A DNA stretch of 64,000 bases from contig JADLFL010000008.1 in NCBI GenBank assembly GCA_020845575.1, positions 1 through 64,000 of the forward strand, in the 5' to 3' direction. Both the position numbers and the translations under genes were made by a program. Shown here piece after piece: positions 24,826 through 32,921 of the stretch. Positions within the stretch are counted from its first letter, which is position 1. Each line of letters opens with the position of its first letter. Source of the stretch: Acidobacteriota bacterium. Lineage in GTDB: Bacteria > Acidobacteriota > Vicinamibacteria > Vicinamibacterales > Vicinamibacteraceae. Under the pieces are notes generated by a model. It ran no database searches, was not told the DNA's origin, and saw only the letters and a program-made list of their open reading frames with translations.

Positions 24826-25845
24826 ATGCCAGAGCCTGCTTCGCGCCAACCTGCTGCCTCGCGACTAGGCGGGGTCGTGGCTGCGCTGGCGGGTCTTGCG
24901 CTGTTTGCGTGGACGTTGCGCCGGACGGGCCTCGACACCATCGCCGACGGTTTCGGTCGTGTCGGGTTCGCGTTCCTGGGGATCCTCGTGCTGTCGGGCC
25001 TGCGGTTCGCGGCGCGTGCCTGGGCCTGGCTGCTGTGTACGGAACCGCCACACACCCTGCGGCTGCGCGACACGTTCCCGGCGCTCGTGAGCGGCGACGC
25101 GCTCGGCAACCTCACGCCGCTGGGTCTGTTTGTCAGCGAGCCGACCAAGGCCGCGTTCGTGCGCGATCGCGTGTCGCTGATGACCGCGCTCTCCGGCATC
25201 GCCGTCGAGAACCTCTTCTACATCGTGACGGTGGCCGCCATGATCGGCGGGGGCACGCTGGCGCTGCTCGCCGAGTTCGACGTCACGCCGGCGCTGCGTG
25301 CGATGAGCCTCGTCGCCCTCGCGGGCATGGTGGCGTTCCTGACGCTGGCCGCGGCACTCGTAAGCGGGCGCTTTCGTCCGCTCACCGTTGGCATGGCGTG
25401 GCTGGAGCGGCTGTCGCTCGTGCCCGTTGCGCTGCGGACGCGTGCCGACAAGCTGCGCATCTTCGAAGACCAGGTCTACACGTTCGCGCGACGGCATCCC
25501 TCGCGTCCGCTGCCGATCCTGCTGCTCGAATGCGGCTACCACGTGCTCGGCGTGGCGGAGACGTACCTCACCGTGGCGCTGCTGCTGCCCGCCGCAACAG
25601 GTCCCACGCTGCTCGGCGCGTTCCTGCTCGAGTCGATCAACAGGTTCGTGCAGGTGGCGTTCAAGTTCGTGCCGATGCGGCTCGGCGTGGACGAGGCGGG
25701 TTCCGGACTGCTGACGCAGGTGCTCTACGGCACGTCAGCGCTCGGCGTCACGCTCGCCGTGGTGCGCAAGGCGCGCATGCTGGTGTGGACCGGAGTGGGG
25801 GTGGTGTTCCTCGGCCTGCGCGGCCTCGATCGCGGTACGCGATAG
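24826..25845 (+). CDS. Lysylphosphatidylglycerol synthase TM-region / UPF0104-like membrane protein
   Basis: A 339-residue integral membrane protein with about eight segments. Family-typical blocks are ALVSGDALGNLTPLGLFVSEPTKAAFV and AFKFVPMRLGVDEAGSGLLTQ, matching the AglD2/HpnL/MprF-transmembrane family. Relatives flip or modify lipids or take part in hopanoid or glycolipid transport; which one applies here is not known. No catalytic aminoacyl-transfer domain is attached. The ATG start is 50 bp from the divergent membrane gene. The stop codon (TAG) directly abuts the convergent recR stop. Confidence 0.85.
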   Translation: MPEPASRQPAASRLGGVVAALAGLALFAWTLRRTGLDTIADGFGRVGFAFLGILVLSGLRFAARAWAWLLCTEPPHTLRLRDTFPALVSGDALGNLTPLGLFVSEPTKAAFVRDRVSLMTALSGIAVENLFYIVTVAAMIGGGTLALLAEFDVTPALRAMSLVALAGMVAFLTLAAALVSGRFRPLTVGMAWLERLSLVPVALRTRADKLRIFEDQVYTFARRHPSRPLPILLLECGYHVLGVAETYLTVALLLPAATGPTLLGAFLLESINRFVQVAFKFVPMRLGVDEAGSGLLTQVLYGTSALGVTLAVVRKARMLVWTGVGVVFLGLRGLDRGTR

Positions 25846-26448
25846 TCACATCTCGCGGCGGCCTTCGAGGGCGCGCGTCATCGTCACTTCGTCGGCGTAC
25901 TCGAGATCGCTGCCCATCGGGACGCCCATGCCGATGCGCGTCACGCGCACGCCGAGCGGCTTGAGCAGCTTCGACAGGTAGAGCGCCGTCGCTTCGCCTT
26001 CGACTGTCGGATTGGTGGCGAGGATCACCTCGTCGACGTCACCGGTCGCCACGCGGGCGAGCAGCGGCTTGATGCGCAACGCATCTGGGCCGATGCCCTG
26101 CAGCGGCGACAACGTGCCCATGAGCACGTGATAGCGTCCGCGGAAATCGCGCGTCTTCTCGATCGCCACCACGTTCACCGGCTCCTCGACCACGCAGATG
26201 ATCCGGCCGTCGCGATCGGGGCTCGCGCAGTAGACGCACGGATCCGTGTCCGTGATGTTGGCGCAGATGGAACAGTGCACGACGCGGCTCTTCACGTCAC
26301 GCAGCGCGTCGGCCAGGCGCTCGGCGTCTTCGCGGGGGGCCTTCAGCACGTGAAACGCCAGGCGCTGCGCCGTCTTGGCGCCGACGCCGGGCCACTTCTG
26401 CAGCTGCTCGATGAGCCGCGTCAGCGGCTCCGGGTAGGGCGTAGACAA
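25846..26448 (-). CDS. recR: Recombination mediator protein RecR
   Basis: A 200-residue protein with all RecR features: an N-terminal helix-hairpin-helix ([17 protein letters not shown]), zinc finger [16 protein letters not shown] (about 70-85), Toprim domain ([39 protein letters not shown]) and a C-terminal [13 protein letters not shown]. RecR acts with RecF and RecO to load RecA at gaps. The best start is TTG 26448, ten bases after ybaB, giving the normal N-terminus ([15 protein letters not shown]). It is last in the dnaX-ybaB-recR unit, a conserved order. Confidence 0.97.
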   Translation of the reverse strand: MSTPYPEPLTRLIEQLQKWPGVGAKTAQRLAFHVLKAPREDAERLADALRDVKSRVVHCSICANITDTDPCVYCASPDRDGRIICVVEEPVNVVAIEKTRDFRGRYHVLMGTLSPLQGIGPDALRIKPLLARVATGDVDEVILATNPTVEGEATALYLSKLLKPLGVRVTRIGMGVPMGSDLEYADEVTMTRALEGRREM

Positions 26449-26458
26449 TGCCGGCGCG

Positions 26459-26752
26459 TCACATGCCGGGCAGCTTGAGGCCGCCCAGCATGCCGCTCAT
26501 GGTGCTGTTCATCTTCTCGTCGGCCTTGCGCTGCGCGTCCTGCACGGCCGCGAGGATCGCGTCCTGCAGCATCTCCACATCGCCCGCGCTGACGGCCTCG
26601 GGGTCGATCGTGATCGAGAGCAGGTGCTTGGCCCCATCGACCTTCACGGAGACCACGCCGCCGGCCGATGCCTCGATCACCGTCTCGGCCATCTGCCGCT
26701 GCATGCGCTCCTGCATCTGCTGCGCCTGCTGCATCATCTTCTGGATGTTCAT
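26459..26752 (-). CDS. ybaB: YbaB/EbfC family nucleoid-associated protein
   Basis: A 97-residue protein starting [20 protein letters not shown], the usual Met/Gln-rich coiled helix. It continues with [20 protein letters not shown] and a C-terminal helix ending [14 protein letters not shown] lies six bases before ATG 26752. The family binds DNA as a dimer and nearly always lies between dnaX and recR, as here. The gap to dnaX (101 bp) carries a palindromic element and a heptad repeat. Confidence 0.95.
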   Translation of the reverse strand: MNIQKMMQQAQQMQERMQRQMAETVIEASAGGVVSVKVDGAKHLLSITIDPEAVSAGDVEMLQDAILAAVQDAQRKADEKMNSTMSGMLGGLKLPGM

Positions 26753-26774
26753 GTCTTGCTCCTCATCGGTAGAC

Positions 26775-26797
26775 GGCCGGGCTCGGAGAGCCGGCCC
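26775..26797. repeat. Palindromic intergenic element, copy 3 (core CGGGCTCGGAGAGCC)
   Basis: The core 15-mer (26778-26792) is identical to copies at 10706 and 15512. Flanks GGCCGG/CCGGCC extend the stem, and GGTAGGGCC flanks it on the minus strand as near copy 2. It lies between dnaX and ybaB. Confidence 0.75.
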
Positions 26798-26828
26798 TAC
26801 CTTCGGACGAGCCCGCCCCGACTGACTT

Positions 26829-26851
26829 CCGGTGCCCGGTGCCCGGTGCCC
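26829..26851. repeat. Heptanucleotide tandem repeat (GGTGCCC)3
   Basis: Three exact 7-bp units, the reverse complement of the CACCGGG unit at 3181 and 32240. It ends three bases from the dnaX stop codon. Confidence 0.85.
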
Positions 26852-26853
26852 GC

Positions 26854-28638
26854 CTATGTAATCTCTTCCGCGTCCCTGATTTCGGCGGAGAACACGTCGA
26901 GCATCGCCTGCACGGCTTCGCTCTTCAGGGCCTGCTCCTTCAGGCGGGCCTTGTCCTGCTCCGCGGGATCGACCTTCGCTTCCGCGGCCGACGCCACGAC
27001 GCGCACGTCCATCTTCAACGCGCGGCCGAAGACATGCTGCGCGGTCTCCTCGATCCAGCTCCGGCGTCCTTCGCATCGCTGCTGCTCGAACTTCCCACCG
27101 ACCGTTACAACGAGCACCGCGTCCTCGACCACGAACGTGGCACGCGACAGCGCCGTGCCGAAGAACGTCCTGTTGCTCTTGCGCAGGGCTTCGATGAACG
27201 CGTCGACGGTACCGTCGCCGCCGCTCGACGGAGCGGGCGATACTGACGTCGGTTCCGATGCGGCTGGAGGCGGTTCGTTGGTTGCGACCGGCGTCACGGC
27301 GGGCGGTTCGGCTCGTACAGCCGGCACCGGTGTGACGGCCGGAGCCGATGGGGCTACCGGCCGCGTCTCCTGCCGCGCGTCCACGGCCTGCGTGAGACGA
27401 CGCAGCGCGCTGCCAGAGCTCGCAGGCGTCGCCGGTGCCGCGCTTGCGGACCGCGATGGCGCGCTCGCCGGACGCGACACCGTGCCCGACGCCAACGGAC
27501 GTCCGCTGCCCAGCGCGTCGAGCACGTCTGCAATCGGTGTCAGGTGTCCAAGATGGATCCACCGCAGCAGCGCCATCTCGAGGTGGTACCGTGGCTGCGC
27601 CGCGTAACGCACGTCCTGCTCGGCACGCGCCAGCACGTCGAACGCGCGCAGCAGATCCTCGCGCGAGAATCGCGCCGACAACGCCTGCAGCCGTTCCGCA
27701 TCCGTGGCGAGCTCGGGATCCTGCAATCGCGTGGGATCGATGCCGACGATCATCAGGTCGCGCACGAGTCCCGTCAGCTCACGGACGACGAGCTTCAGGT
27801 CCTGTCCTGACTCGACCAGCCGCCCCACCGCGTCGAAGACATCCGACGCGCGCCCGTCGGCGACGATCTCCGCCATGTCCATCAGCACGTCGCGCCCGAT
27901 GAGGCCGAGCACCGACGCCACGTCGGCCGCCGTGATCCGGTCGCCCGCGAACGCGATCACCTGATCGAACGCGCTGAGCGCGTCGCGCATGCTGCCCTCG
28001 CCCGATCGGGCGAGCAGCAGCAGCGCGTCCGGATCGGCGTCAATGCCCTCGGCCTTCGCGATGTGCGTCAGCTGCTCGGCGACGCTGCGCGCGCCGATCG
28101 TGCGCAGCTCGAACTCCTGCGATCGCGATCGGATCGTCTCCGGGATCTTGTGCAGTTCCGTCGTCGCCATCATGAAGACGACGTGGGGAGGGGGTTCCTC
28201 GATCGACTTGAGCAATGCGTTGAACGAGCTGTTCGACAGCATGTGCACTTCGTCGATGATGAAGATCTTGTAGCGGTCGCGCGCGGGCGAGATGCCGAGA
28301 CCCTCGATGATGACCTCGCGCACGTTGTCGACGCCTGTGTGCGTGGCGGCGTCGAGCTCGATGACGTCGATGTCGCGCCCTTCCGCGATCTCGACGCACG
28401 CATCGCACGTGCCACACGGATCGGCGGTCGGGCCGGACTCGCAGTTGAGCGCGCGCGCGAGGATGCGCGCGGTGGTCGTCTTGCCGACGCCACGGGCACC
28501 CGAGAAGATGAAGGACTGCGCGATGCGACCACGCTGGATCGCGTTGCGCAGCGTCTGCGTCACGCCAATCTGCCCGATGACATCATCGAAGCGCTGGGGA
28601 CGCCACTTGCGGGCGAGCACCTGATACGGGCGTGACAC
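26854..28638 (-). CDS. dnaX: DNA polymerase III subunits tau/gamma
   Basis: A 594-residue protein from GTG 28638 (SRPYQVLARKWRPQRFDDVI); the frame is open upstream into the SRP RNA gene, so the family N-terminus decides the start. The AAA+ clamp-loader core has Walker A GARGVGKTTTA (about 45-55), a four-cysteine zinc module (C-ESGPTADPCGTCDAC), Walker B IIDEVHML and sensor SRSQEFELR. Domain III ends at about 365. A Pro/Ala/Val-rich linker (about 395-480) leads to the C-terminal polymerase-binding domain. The protein loads the beta clamp at the replication fork. Confidence 0.97.
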   Translation of the reverse strand: MSRPYQVLARKWRPQRFDDVIGQIGVTQTLRNAIQRGRIAQSFIFSGARGVGKTTTARILARALNCESGPTADPCGTCDACVEIAEGRDIDVIELDAATHTGVDNVREVIIEGLGISPARDRYKIFIIDEVHMLSNSSFNALLKSIEEPPPHVVFMMATTELHKIPETIRSRSQEFELRTIGARSVAEQLTHIAKAEGIDADPDALLLLARSGEGSMRDALSAFDQVIAFAGDRITAADVASVLGLIGRDVLMDMAEIVADGRASDVFDAVGRLVESGQDLKLVVRELTGLVRDLMIVGIDPTRLQDPELATDAERLQALSARFSREDLLRAFDVLARAEQDVRYAAQPRYHLEMALLRWIHLGHLTPIADVLDALGSGRPLASGTVSRPASAPSRSASAAPATPASSGSALRRLTQAVDARQETRPVAPSAPAVTPVPAVRAEPPAVTPVATNEPPPAASEPTSVSPAPSSGGDGTVDAFIEALRKSNRTFFGTALSRATFVVEDAVLVVTVGGKFEQQRCEGRRSWIEETAQHVFGRALKMDVRVVASAAEAKVDPAEQDKARLKEQALKSEAVQAMLDVFSAEIRDAEEIT

Positions 28639-28666
28639 TGATCTCGGCAGTCCGATGGTGAGTGAT

Positions 28667-28804
28667 GGCCGGGTCGATCCCACCGCGACCCGGAGTCCCC
28701 ATGCACACGGCAGGATCCCCTTAGCGCTGCTACCTTCCGGTCCTGACGCGGTTCGAGGTCTGGCGTTGCACAGGCTCCGGACCGCGGTGCGAGCGACCAC
28801 GGCC
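28667..28804 (-). ncRNA. ffs: Signal recognition particle RNA (4.5S type)
   Basis: The minus strand contains the invariant apical domain GTCAGGACCGGAAGGTAGCA followed by GCGCTAAGG. Long arms pair around it: CACCGCGGTCCGGAGCC with the complement of CACCGCGACCCGGAGTCC, extending to GGCCG at both ends. Boundaries are set by the stem, so the mature ends are approximate. It lies 28 bases before dnaX, a common arrangement. It binds Ffh and guides membrane-protein targeting. Confidence 0.93.
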
Positions 28805-28832
28805 GGCGATCGCCCGAGGCGACCGAACCCCC

Positions 28833-28861
28833 AGTGTAGTCCGCGGGCCGGGGACGAGCAA
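28833..28861 (-). promoter_or_regulatory. Promoter of the SRP RNA
   Basis: On the minus strand, TTGCTC (28856-28861), a 17-base spacer and TACACT (28833-28838). The predicted transcript start near 28826 is about 20 bases before the paired stem of the RNA. Confidence 0.6.
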
Positions 28862-28890
28862 GGCGACGTCTCGCACGCCGGGCGGGGCGC

Positions 28891-29769
28891 TCATCGCCGG
28901 GCGAGCCGTTCGTAGAGTTCGGGCCGACGGAAACGGAATGTGTACTCGAACGCCGCCCGCGCGTCGAGCTGCGCCTCGCGCGTCAGATCGGCAACGAGCA
29001 GGGCCGGACCATCCTCCTGCTCCTGGCTGGTGATCACCAGCCCGTCCGGCCCCACGATGAGCGCGCCGCCGCCGAAGCGCTGCGACACCCCGGCGAACCG
29101 CACGTCACCGCGGACGTTGGCTGCCACGCCGAATACGCCGTTCTCCACGCAGCGAGCCCGCACGACGGGGCTCGCCCAGGCGCACCATCCGGCGGGTGAA
29201 ACGGGCGCGGGATCGGCGGCAAAGGGGAACAGCACGATTTCTGCGCCCTCGATGGCGAGCAGCCGCACGGATTCGGGCAGGAACGCGTCGATGCAGACTG
29301 TGACGCCGATGCGTCCAAGCGGCGTCTCTACCACCGCGGGCGCGCCGCCGCCGTTGTAGAACGGCATCTCGAACAGCGGGACGTGCATCTTGCGCCACCA
29401 GCCCAGCACGCCGTCCGGCCCGGCGAGGACGTGCGTGTTGAACAGCACGGCGCCCGCATCCTCCAGGAGACCCGCGGCCACGAGGATGTGCGCGTCGCGC
29501 GCGATGGCTGTCAGGCGACCGACGGCCCGCCCATCGAGCGGCTCGGCCATGCGTCGCGCGCCGAGCAGCGCCTCGCGCAGCCACGTCGCGTGGTCGCCCG
29601 TCGGATGGTTGGGGATGAAGCCGGTGATGCTCAGCTCAGGACACAACAGGATGTCGGCGCCAGCGTCAGCCGCGTCCCGCGCCGCACCGGCAATCGCGTC
29701 GAGATTGCCCGACGTGTCGTCAGGAGAAGCCGGCAGCGCCGCCGTTGCCACACGCACCACGTCACGCAT
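28891..29769 (-). CDS. Carbon-nitrogen hydrolase (nitrilase superfamily)
   Basis: A 292-residue cytosolic protein. The catalytic triad is visible: Glu in LLCPELSITGF (about 45), Lys in WWRKMHVPLFE (about 125) and Cys in IGVTVCIDAFLPE (about 160). The ending RRPELYERLARR is typical of amidase/N-carbamoyl-hydrolase branches. The substrate is unknown; nearest classes are aliphatic amidase, omega-amidase and N-carbamoylputrescine amidase. ATG 29769 lies eight bases after TACACT. It is divergent from the metallophosphatase gene, 70 bp away. Confidence 0.87.
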   Translation of the reverse strand: MRDVVRVATAALPASPDDTSGNLDAIAGAARDAADAGADILLCPELSITGFIPNHPTGDHATWLREALLGARRMAEPLDGRAVGRLTAIARDAHILVAAGLLEDAGAVLFNTHVLAGPDGVLGWWRKMHVPLFEMPFYNGGGAPAVVETPLGRIGVTVCIDAFLPESVRLLAIEGAEIVLFPFAADPAPVSPAGWCAWASPVVRARCVENGVFGVAANVRGDVRFAGVSQRFGGGALIVGPDGLVITSQEQEDGPALLVADLTREAQLDARAAFEYTFRFRRPELYERLARR

Positions 29770-29839
29770 GACCGATGAGTGTAGCGCCGCCCGCACTCCC
29801 GGCATCGCGGCATCCCGGCATTCGAGTAGAGTTCCTCCC

Positions 29840-30730
29840 ATGCGACTCACCTCGGCGGCGACCCTCGTCATGGCGGGACTGACTGGTCTGGCGCTTGCCT
29901 GCGCACCTGCGTCCGCGCCAGCGCCTGCGCCTGCGTCAGTCGAGCCTTACGTGTTCCTGCAGCTCAGCGACCCGCAGTTCGGAATGTTCACGGCAGACAA
30001 GGACTTCGCGCAGGAAACCGTGAACTTCGAGCAGGCCGTCGCACACGTCAACCGCCTGCGGCCCGCGTTCGTGGTGATCACCGGCGATCTGGTGAACACG
30101 CCCGGCGACGCGGCGCAGATGCAGGAGTACGACCGCATTCGCAGGACGATCGATGCATCAATCCCCGTGTACGAGATGGCGGGCAATCACGACGTGGAGA
30201 ACGCGCCCACGCCGCAAGCCCTCGCGGCGTATCGGGCACGCTACGGGCAGGACCGCTACACGTTCCGCCACGAGAACCTGCTGGGGATCGTGCTGAACTC
30301 GTCGCTGATTCACACGCCGACGGCGGCGCCGCAGGAGGCGGCCGAACAGGAGGCCTGGCTGCGCACGCAACTCGACGCGGCACGCCGGGACGCGCCGCGC
30401 CACATCGTCGTCTTCCAGCACCACCCGTGGTTCCTGACGTCGGCGGGTGAGACCGACGACTACTTCAACATCCCGCTCGCGCGCCGCACGCCGCTGCTCG
30501 CGCTGCTGCGCGACGCCGGCGTGAAGACGCTCGTGTCCGGCCACTATCATCGCAACGCCGGCGCGATCGACGGGGGATTCGAGTCGATCGTCACCGGCGC
30601 CGTGGGGATGCCGCTCGGCGGGTCGCGGTCGGGCCTGCGCGCGTTCCGCGTGACGGAGTCGGCCATCACGCATCGCTTCCACGCGCTCGACGAGGTGCCA
30701 GACGCGATCGATCCGCGCGGAACGTTCTGA
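29840..30730 (+). CDS. Exported calcineurin-like metallophosphatase (CPPED1-like)
   Basis: A 296-residue protein. A signal ending LTGLALAC, possibly a lipobox, is followed by an Ala-Pro repeat linker. Metallophosphatase motifs are LSDPQFGMF, VITGDLVN, MAGNHDVE, VFQHHPWF and VSGHYHRNAG. LSDPQFG and the overall layout match the CPPED1/YfcE-like group that dephosphorylates proteins or small substrates with two metal ions. The frame is open far upstream, antisense to the nitrilase gene; ATG 29840 gives the signal peptide and lies seven bases after TAGAGT. Substrate unknown. Confidence 0.87.
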   Translation: MRLTSAATLVMAGLTGLALACAPASAPAPAPASVEPYVFLQLSDPQFGMFTADKDFAQETVNFEQAVAHVNRLRPAFVVITGDLVNTPGDAAQMQEYDRIRRTIDASIPVYEMAGNHDVENAPTPQALAAYRARYGQDRYTFRHENLLGIVLNSSLIHTPTAAPQEAAEQEAWLRTQLDAARRDAPRHIVVFQHHPWFLTSAGETDDYFNIPLARRTPLLALLRDAGVKTLVSGHYHRNAGAIDGGFESIVTGAVGMPLGGSRSGLRAFRVTESAITHRFHALDEVPDAIDPRGTF

Positions 30731-30739
30731 CGCGCGCGC

Positions 30740-32161
30740 CTACTTCTTTCGCTGCAGGTTCGCGCACCGCGGGTCGTCGGGCGGCGGCGGTGGCGCCTCT
30801 TCCTTCTTGCGTCCGAACCGTCCGAGCAGACGGCCTCCGGGAATGGCATCGGCCACCGACGGCTTGCCGCGCTGCTGCTGCGCGAGCTGCGCGCAGTACT
30901 CCTCGTCGGACAACTTCGGATCGGGCTTCGCGCCACCGCCACTGGTCATGGCACCCATGTCCATCACACCGTCCTTGGACACCATGTCCATGCGCACGGA
31001 CTTGTAGCTGACGCGCGCGAACCACTCCTGGTCCCACGTGACGGCCGGATCCGCGGGCCGCGCCGGGTGGATGAACGTGGCCTCGTCGCCATACGCGGTG
31101 AACATCAGCATCGAGCCGTTCTTGGTGAACTTCATCACTTCGGCCGGCACCGTGCAGTCGGTCGTGTCTGCCGGCAGCATGGCCTTGAGCTCGATCAACC
31201 GCTTCACTTCGGCGGGCGTGAGGTGCTCCATCTGCACGAACGTCGCGGGGCGCTGTGCCGACGACCACATCACGATATTGGCCGACTCATCGTCCATTTT
31301 CTCGGGCGCCATCACGCCGACCGAATACCCTGTCGCACGTCCGGGCGCGCCCCAGCGCAATGCGAGCGCACCAGACGGGAGCACCGACGTGGAGGTGTAC
31401 TTCACCGGCTGCATGAACGACTTGTTGTCCGGCAGCGTGAAGTCGATCTTCGTCGTGTACGTGCCTTCGATCGCGTGCTGTCCGGCGAGCGACGCGCCGA
31501 TCGGGAAGGTCGCGTCGAGGTTGCGATTCTTCTTGAGGCGGTCGCCGTTCGGCCAGTCGCCGTACGTCTTCGAGTTGCTCGTACGAGGCGTCCGCACCGC
31601 GTTGGCGCCGACGGCGCCCTGCAGGGCCTCGAGCTCGGGCTCGTTCTCGCCGCGCATCAACTTGTCGAACGTCAGGATCACCGGCTGGCCAGGGCCGGCC
31701 TTCTCGCCGCAGCCCCAGTAGAAAGTGATCTGCCCCTTCGGCTCCTTGTAGGTCCCGGGGGACGCGGTCTGCCCTTTGCCCGGCTGCGGCGTCTCCAGGT
31801 AGATCGGCTGGTTCACCTGCGCGCCAGACGGGAAGGTGTGGAAGGCCTGCGGCTCACCCGTGGGAGCGAGCGAGGTGCCCAGGCGCAGCTCGATCGTCTG
31901 GCTGGCCGATGGCAGGCCAGACATCGCCATCTTCATCATCGACCCCATCGACGGACGCCCACCGCCCGTCATGCCGCCCATCGCCAGCATGCCGGCGCCG
32001 GTGGTCACGCCCATCCAGTACCGCGACTCGGGCGGCGTCACCTTCTGCTGCGCCGACGCCGCCTTCGACCCGGCCTTCGGCGCCTGGGCCAGCCCTGCCA
32101 GGCTGACCGACACCGCAATGAGAGGGACGGCCGCCACGCCGACGACCAGAGAGCTCCGCAT
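30740..32161 (-). CDS. Secreted protein of unknown function
   Basis: A 473-residue protein with a signal peptide (RSSLVVGVAAVPLIAVSVSL, cleavage near AQA). AAAGGA lies before ATG 32161. No catalytic motif is recognised. Residues 45-80 are Gly/Met-rich (AGMLAMGGMTGGG, MGSMMKMAM). The middle has beta-rich segments (GQITFYWGCGEKAGPGQPVI, ATGYSVGVMAPEKMDDESAN, VQMEHLTPAEVKRLIELKAM). The C-terminus contains EEYCAQLAQQQ, a basic GRFGRKKEE and PPPPPDDPRC. Similar full-length secreted proteins occur in other bacteria without known function. It is convergent with the metallophosphatase gene. Confidence 0.75.
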   Translation of the reverse strand: MRSSLVVGVAAVPLIAVSVSLAGLAQAPKAGSKAASAQQKVTPPESRYWMGVTTGAGMLAMGGMTGGGRPSMGSMMKMAMSGLPSASQTIELRLGTSLAPTGEPQAFHTFPSGAQVNQPIYLETPQPGKGQTASPGTYKEPKGQITFYWGCGEKAGPGQPVILTFDKLMRGENEPELEALQGAVGANAVRTPRTSNSKTYGDWPNGDRLKKNRNLDATFPIGASLAGQHAIEGTYTTKIDFTLPDNKSFMQPVKYTSTSVLPSGALALRWGAPGRATGYSVGVMAPEKMDDESANIVMWSSAQRPATFVQMEHLTPAEVKRLIELKAMLPADTTDCTVPAEVMKFTKNGSMLMFTAYGDEATFIHPARPADPAVTWDQEWFARVSYKSVRMDMVSKDGVMDMGAMTSGGGAKPDPKLSDEEYCAQLAQQQRGKPSVADAIPGGRLLGRFGRKKEEAPPPPPDDPRCANLQRKK

Positions 32162-32921
32162 GTTCAGTCCTTTCGTTCGAGCCAGACTCGTCAGCAAGGT
32201 GGGCGACAGGAGGGGATTCGTGACAGGGCGGACAAGCCTGGGCACCGGGCACCGGGCACCGAAGCATCATTCGTCATTCGTCATTCAGCATTCGGCATTC
32301 GGCATTCCCGGTACTCCTCGTGACCGCGCCATACACTTGTTCGCTTCATGTCTGGCGCCAACAAGCCCATGACCAGACTGTACAGCACCCCGCCCCACGG
32401 CTGCGCGATGGCACCGCCGGTGAGATTGGACAGGCCGAGATCGCACGCGTTGGTGAGCGCTGCGCTCACGGCCACCGTCCACAACAGCAGGTAGGCGGCA
32501 AACCACACATCACCCACCGCGCCGGGTGGGCGGCTGCGACGACCAGGCCGGGCTCGACGAGTTCGAGAAACCCTGACGACGGGGTGCTCGAAGAAAGCAA
32601 GGCGGACAAGACGCACAGGCGGCCCGCTGTCGTCGAGCGCTTCGAGATCCAGCGCGCACCCACGGCGCCCGGGTTCGCGGAATCACGCGTGGGGAGCAGC
32701 GGGAATGCTGCCGTTCGACTCGGTGTCGACCGGCCTGAACGGAGATCGGCGTGCGCACTCCGGCGCTACTCCCCGGTGCGATTCGGCTCCTGAATCCGCA
32801 GTATGCTCCTTGCTCAGTCGCAGCGGTGGGATGCGCGCGCGTGGCCCGGTCGACGGCCTTCGTCCGCGAGGCCCGCCAGCCGTCACTCGACGATACGCGT
32901 TGCCTTTCTGGAGCATGGACA
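32162..32921. other. 760-bp gap: repeats and possible decayed sequence, no intact gene
   Basis: Holds the double heptad array (32240-32309). On the minus strand, 32320-32640 has a hydrophobic reading (VWFAAYLLLWTVAVSAAL) with no start codon or family match; it may be a membrane-gene remnant or chance. The rest shows no gene. The start of the DUF1800 gene (GTG 32922) bounds it. Confidence 0.5.
32240..32309. repeat. Double heptanucleotide array: (CACCGGG)3 then (CATTCNN)6
   Basis: GGGCACC-type units (32240-32261) are followed six bases later by six CATTC-headed 7-mers: CATTCGT twice, CATTCAG, CATTCGG twice, CATTCCC (32268-32309). Two repeat families thus adjoin in one gap upstream of the secreted unknown gene. 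Confidence 0.85.

Noticed and set aside
32268-32309. CRISPR array
   Set aside because: Units are 7 bp with no spacers; no cas genes in the window.
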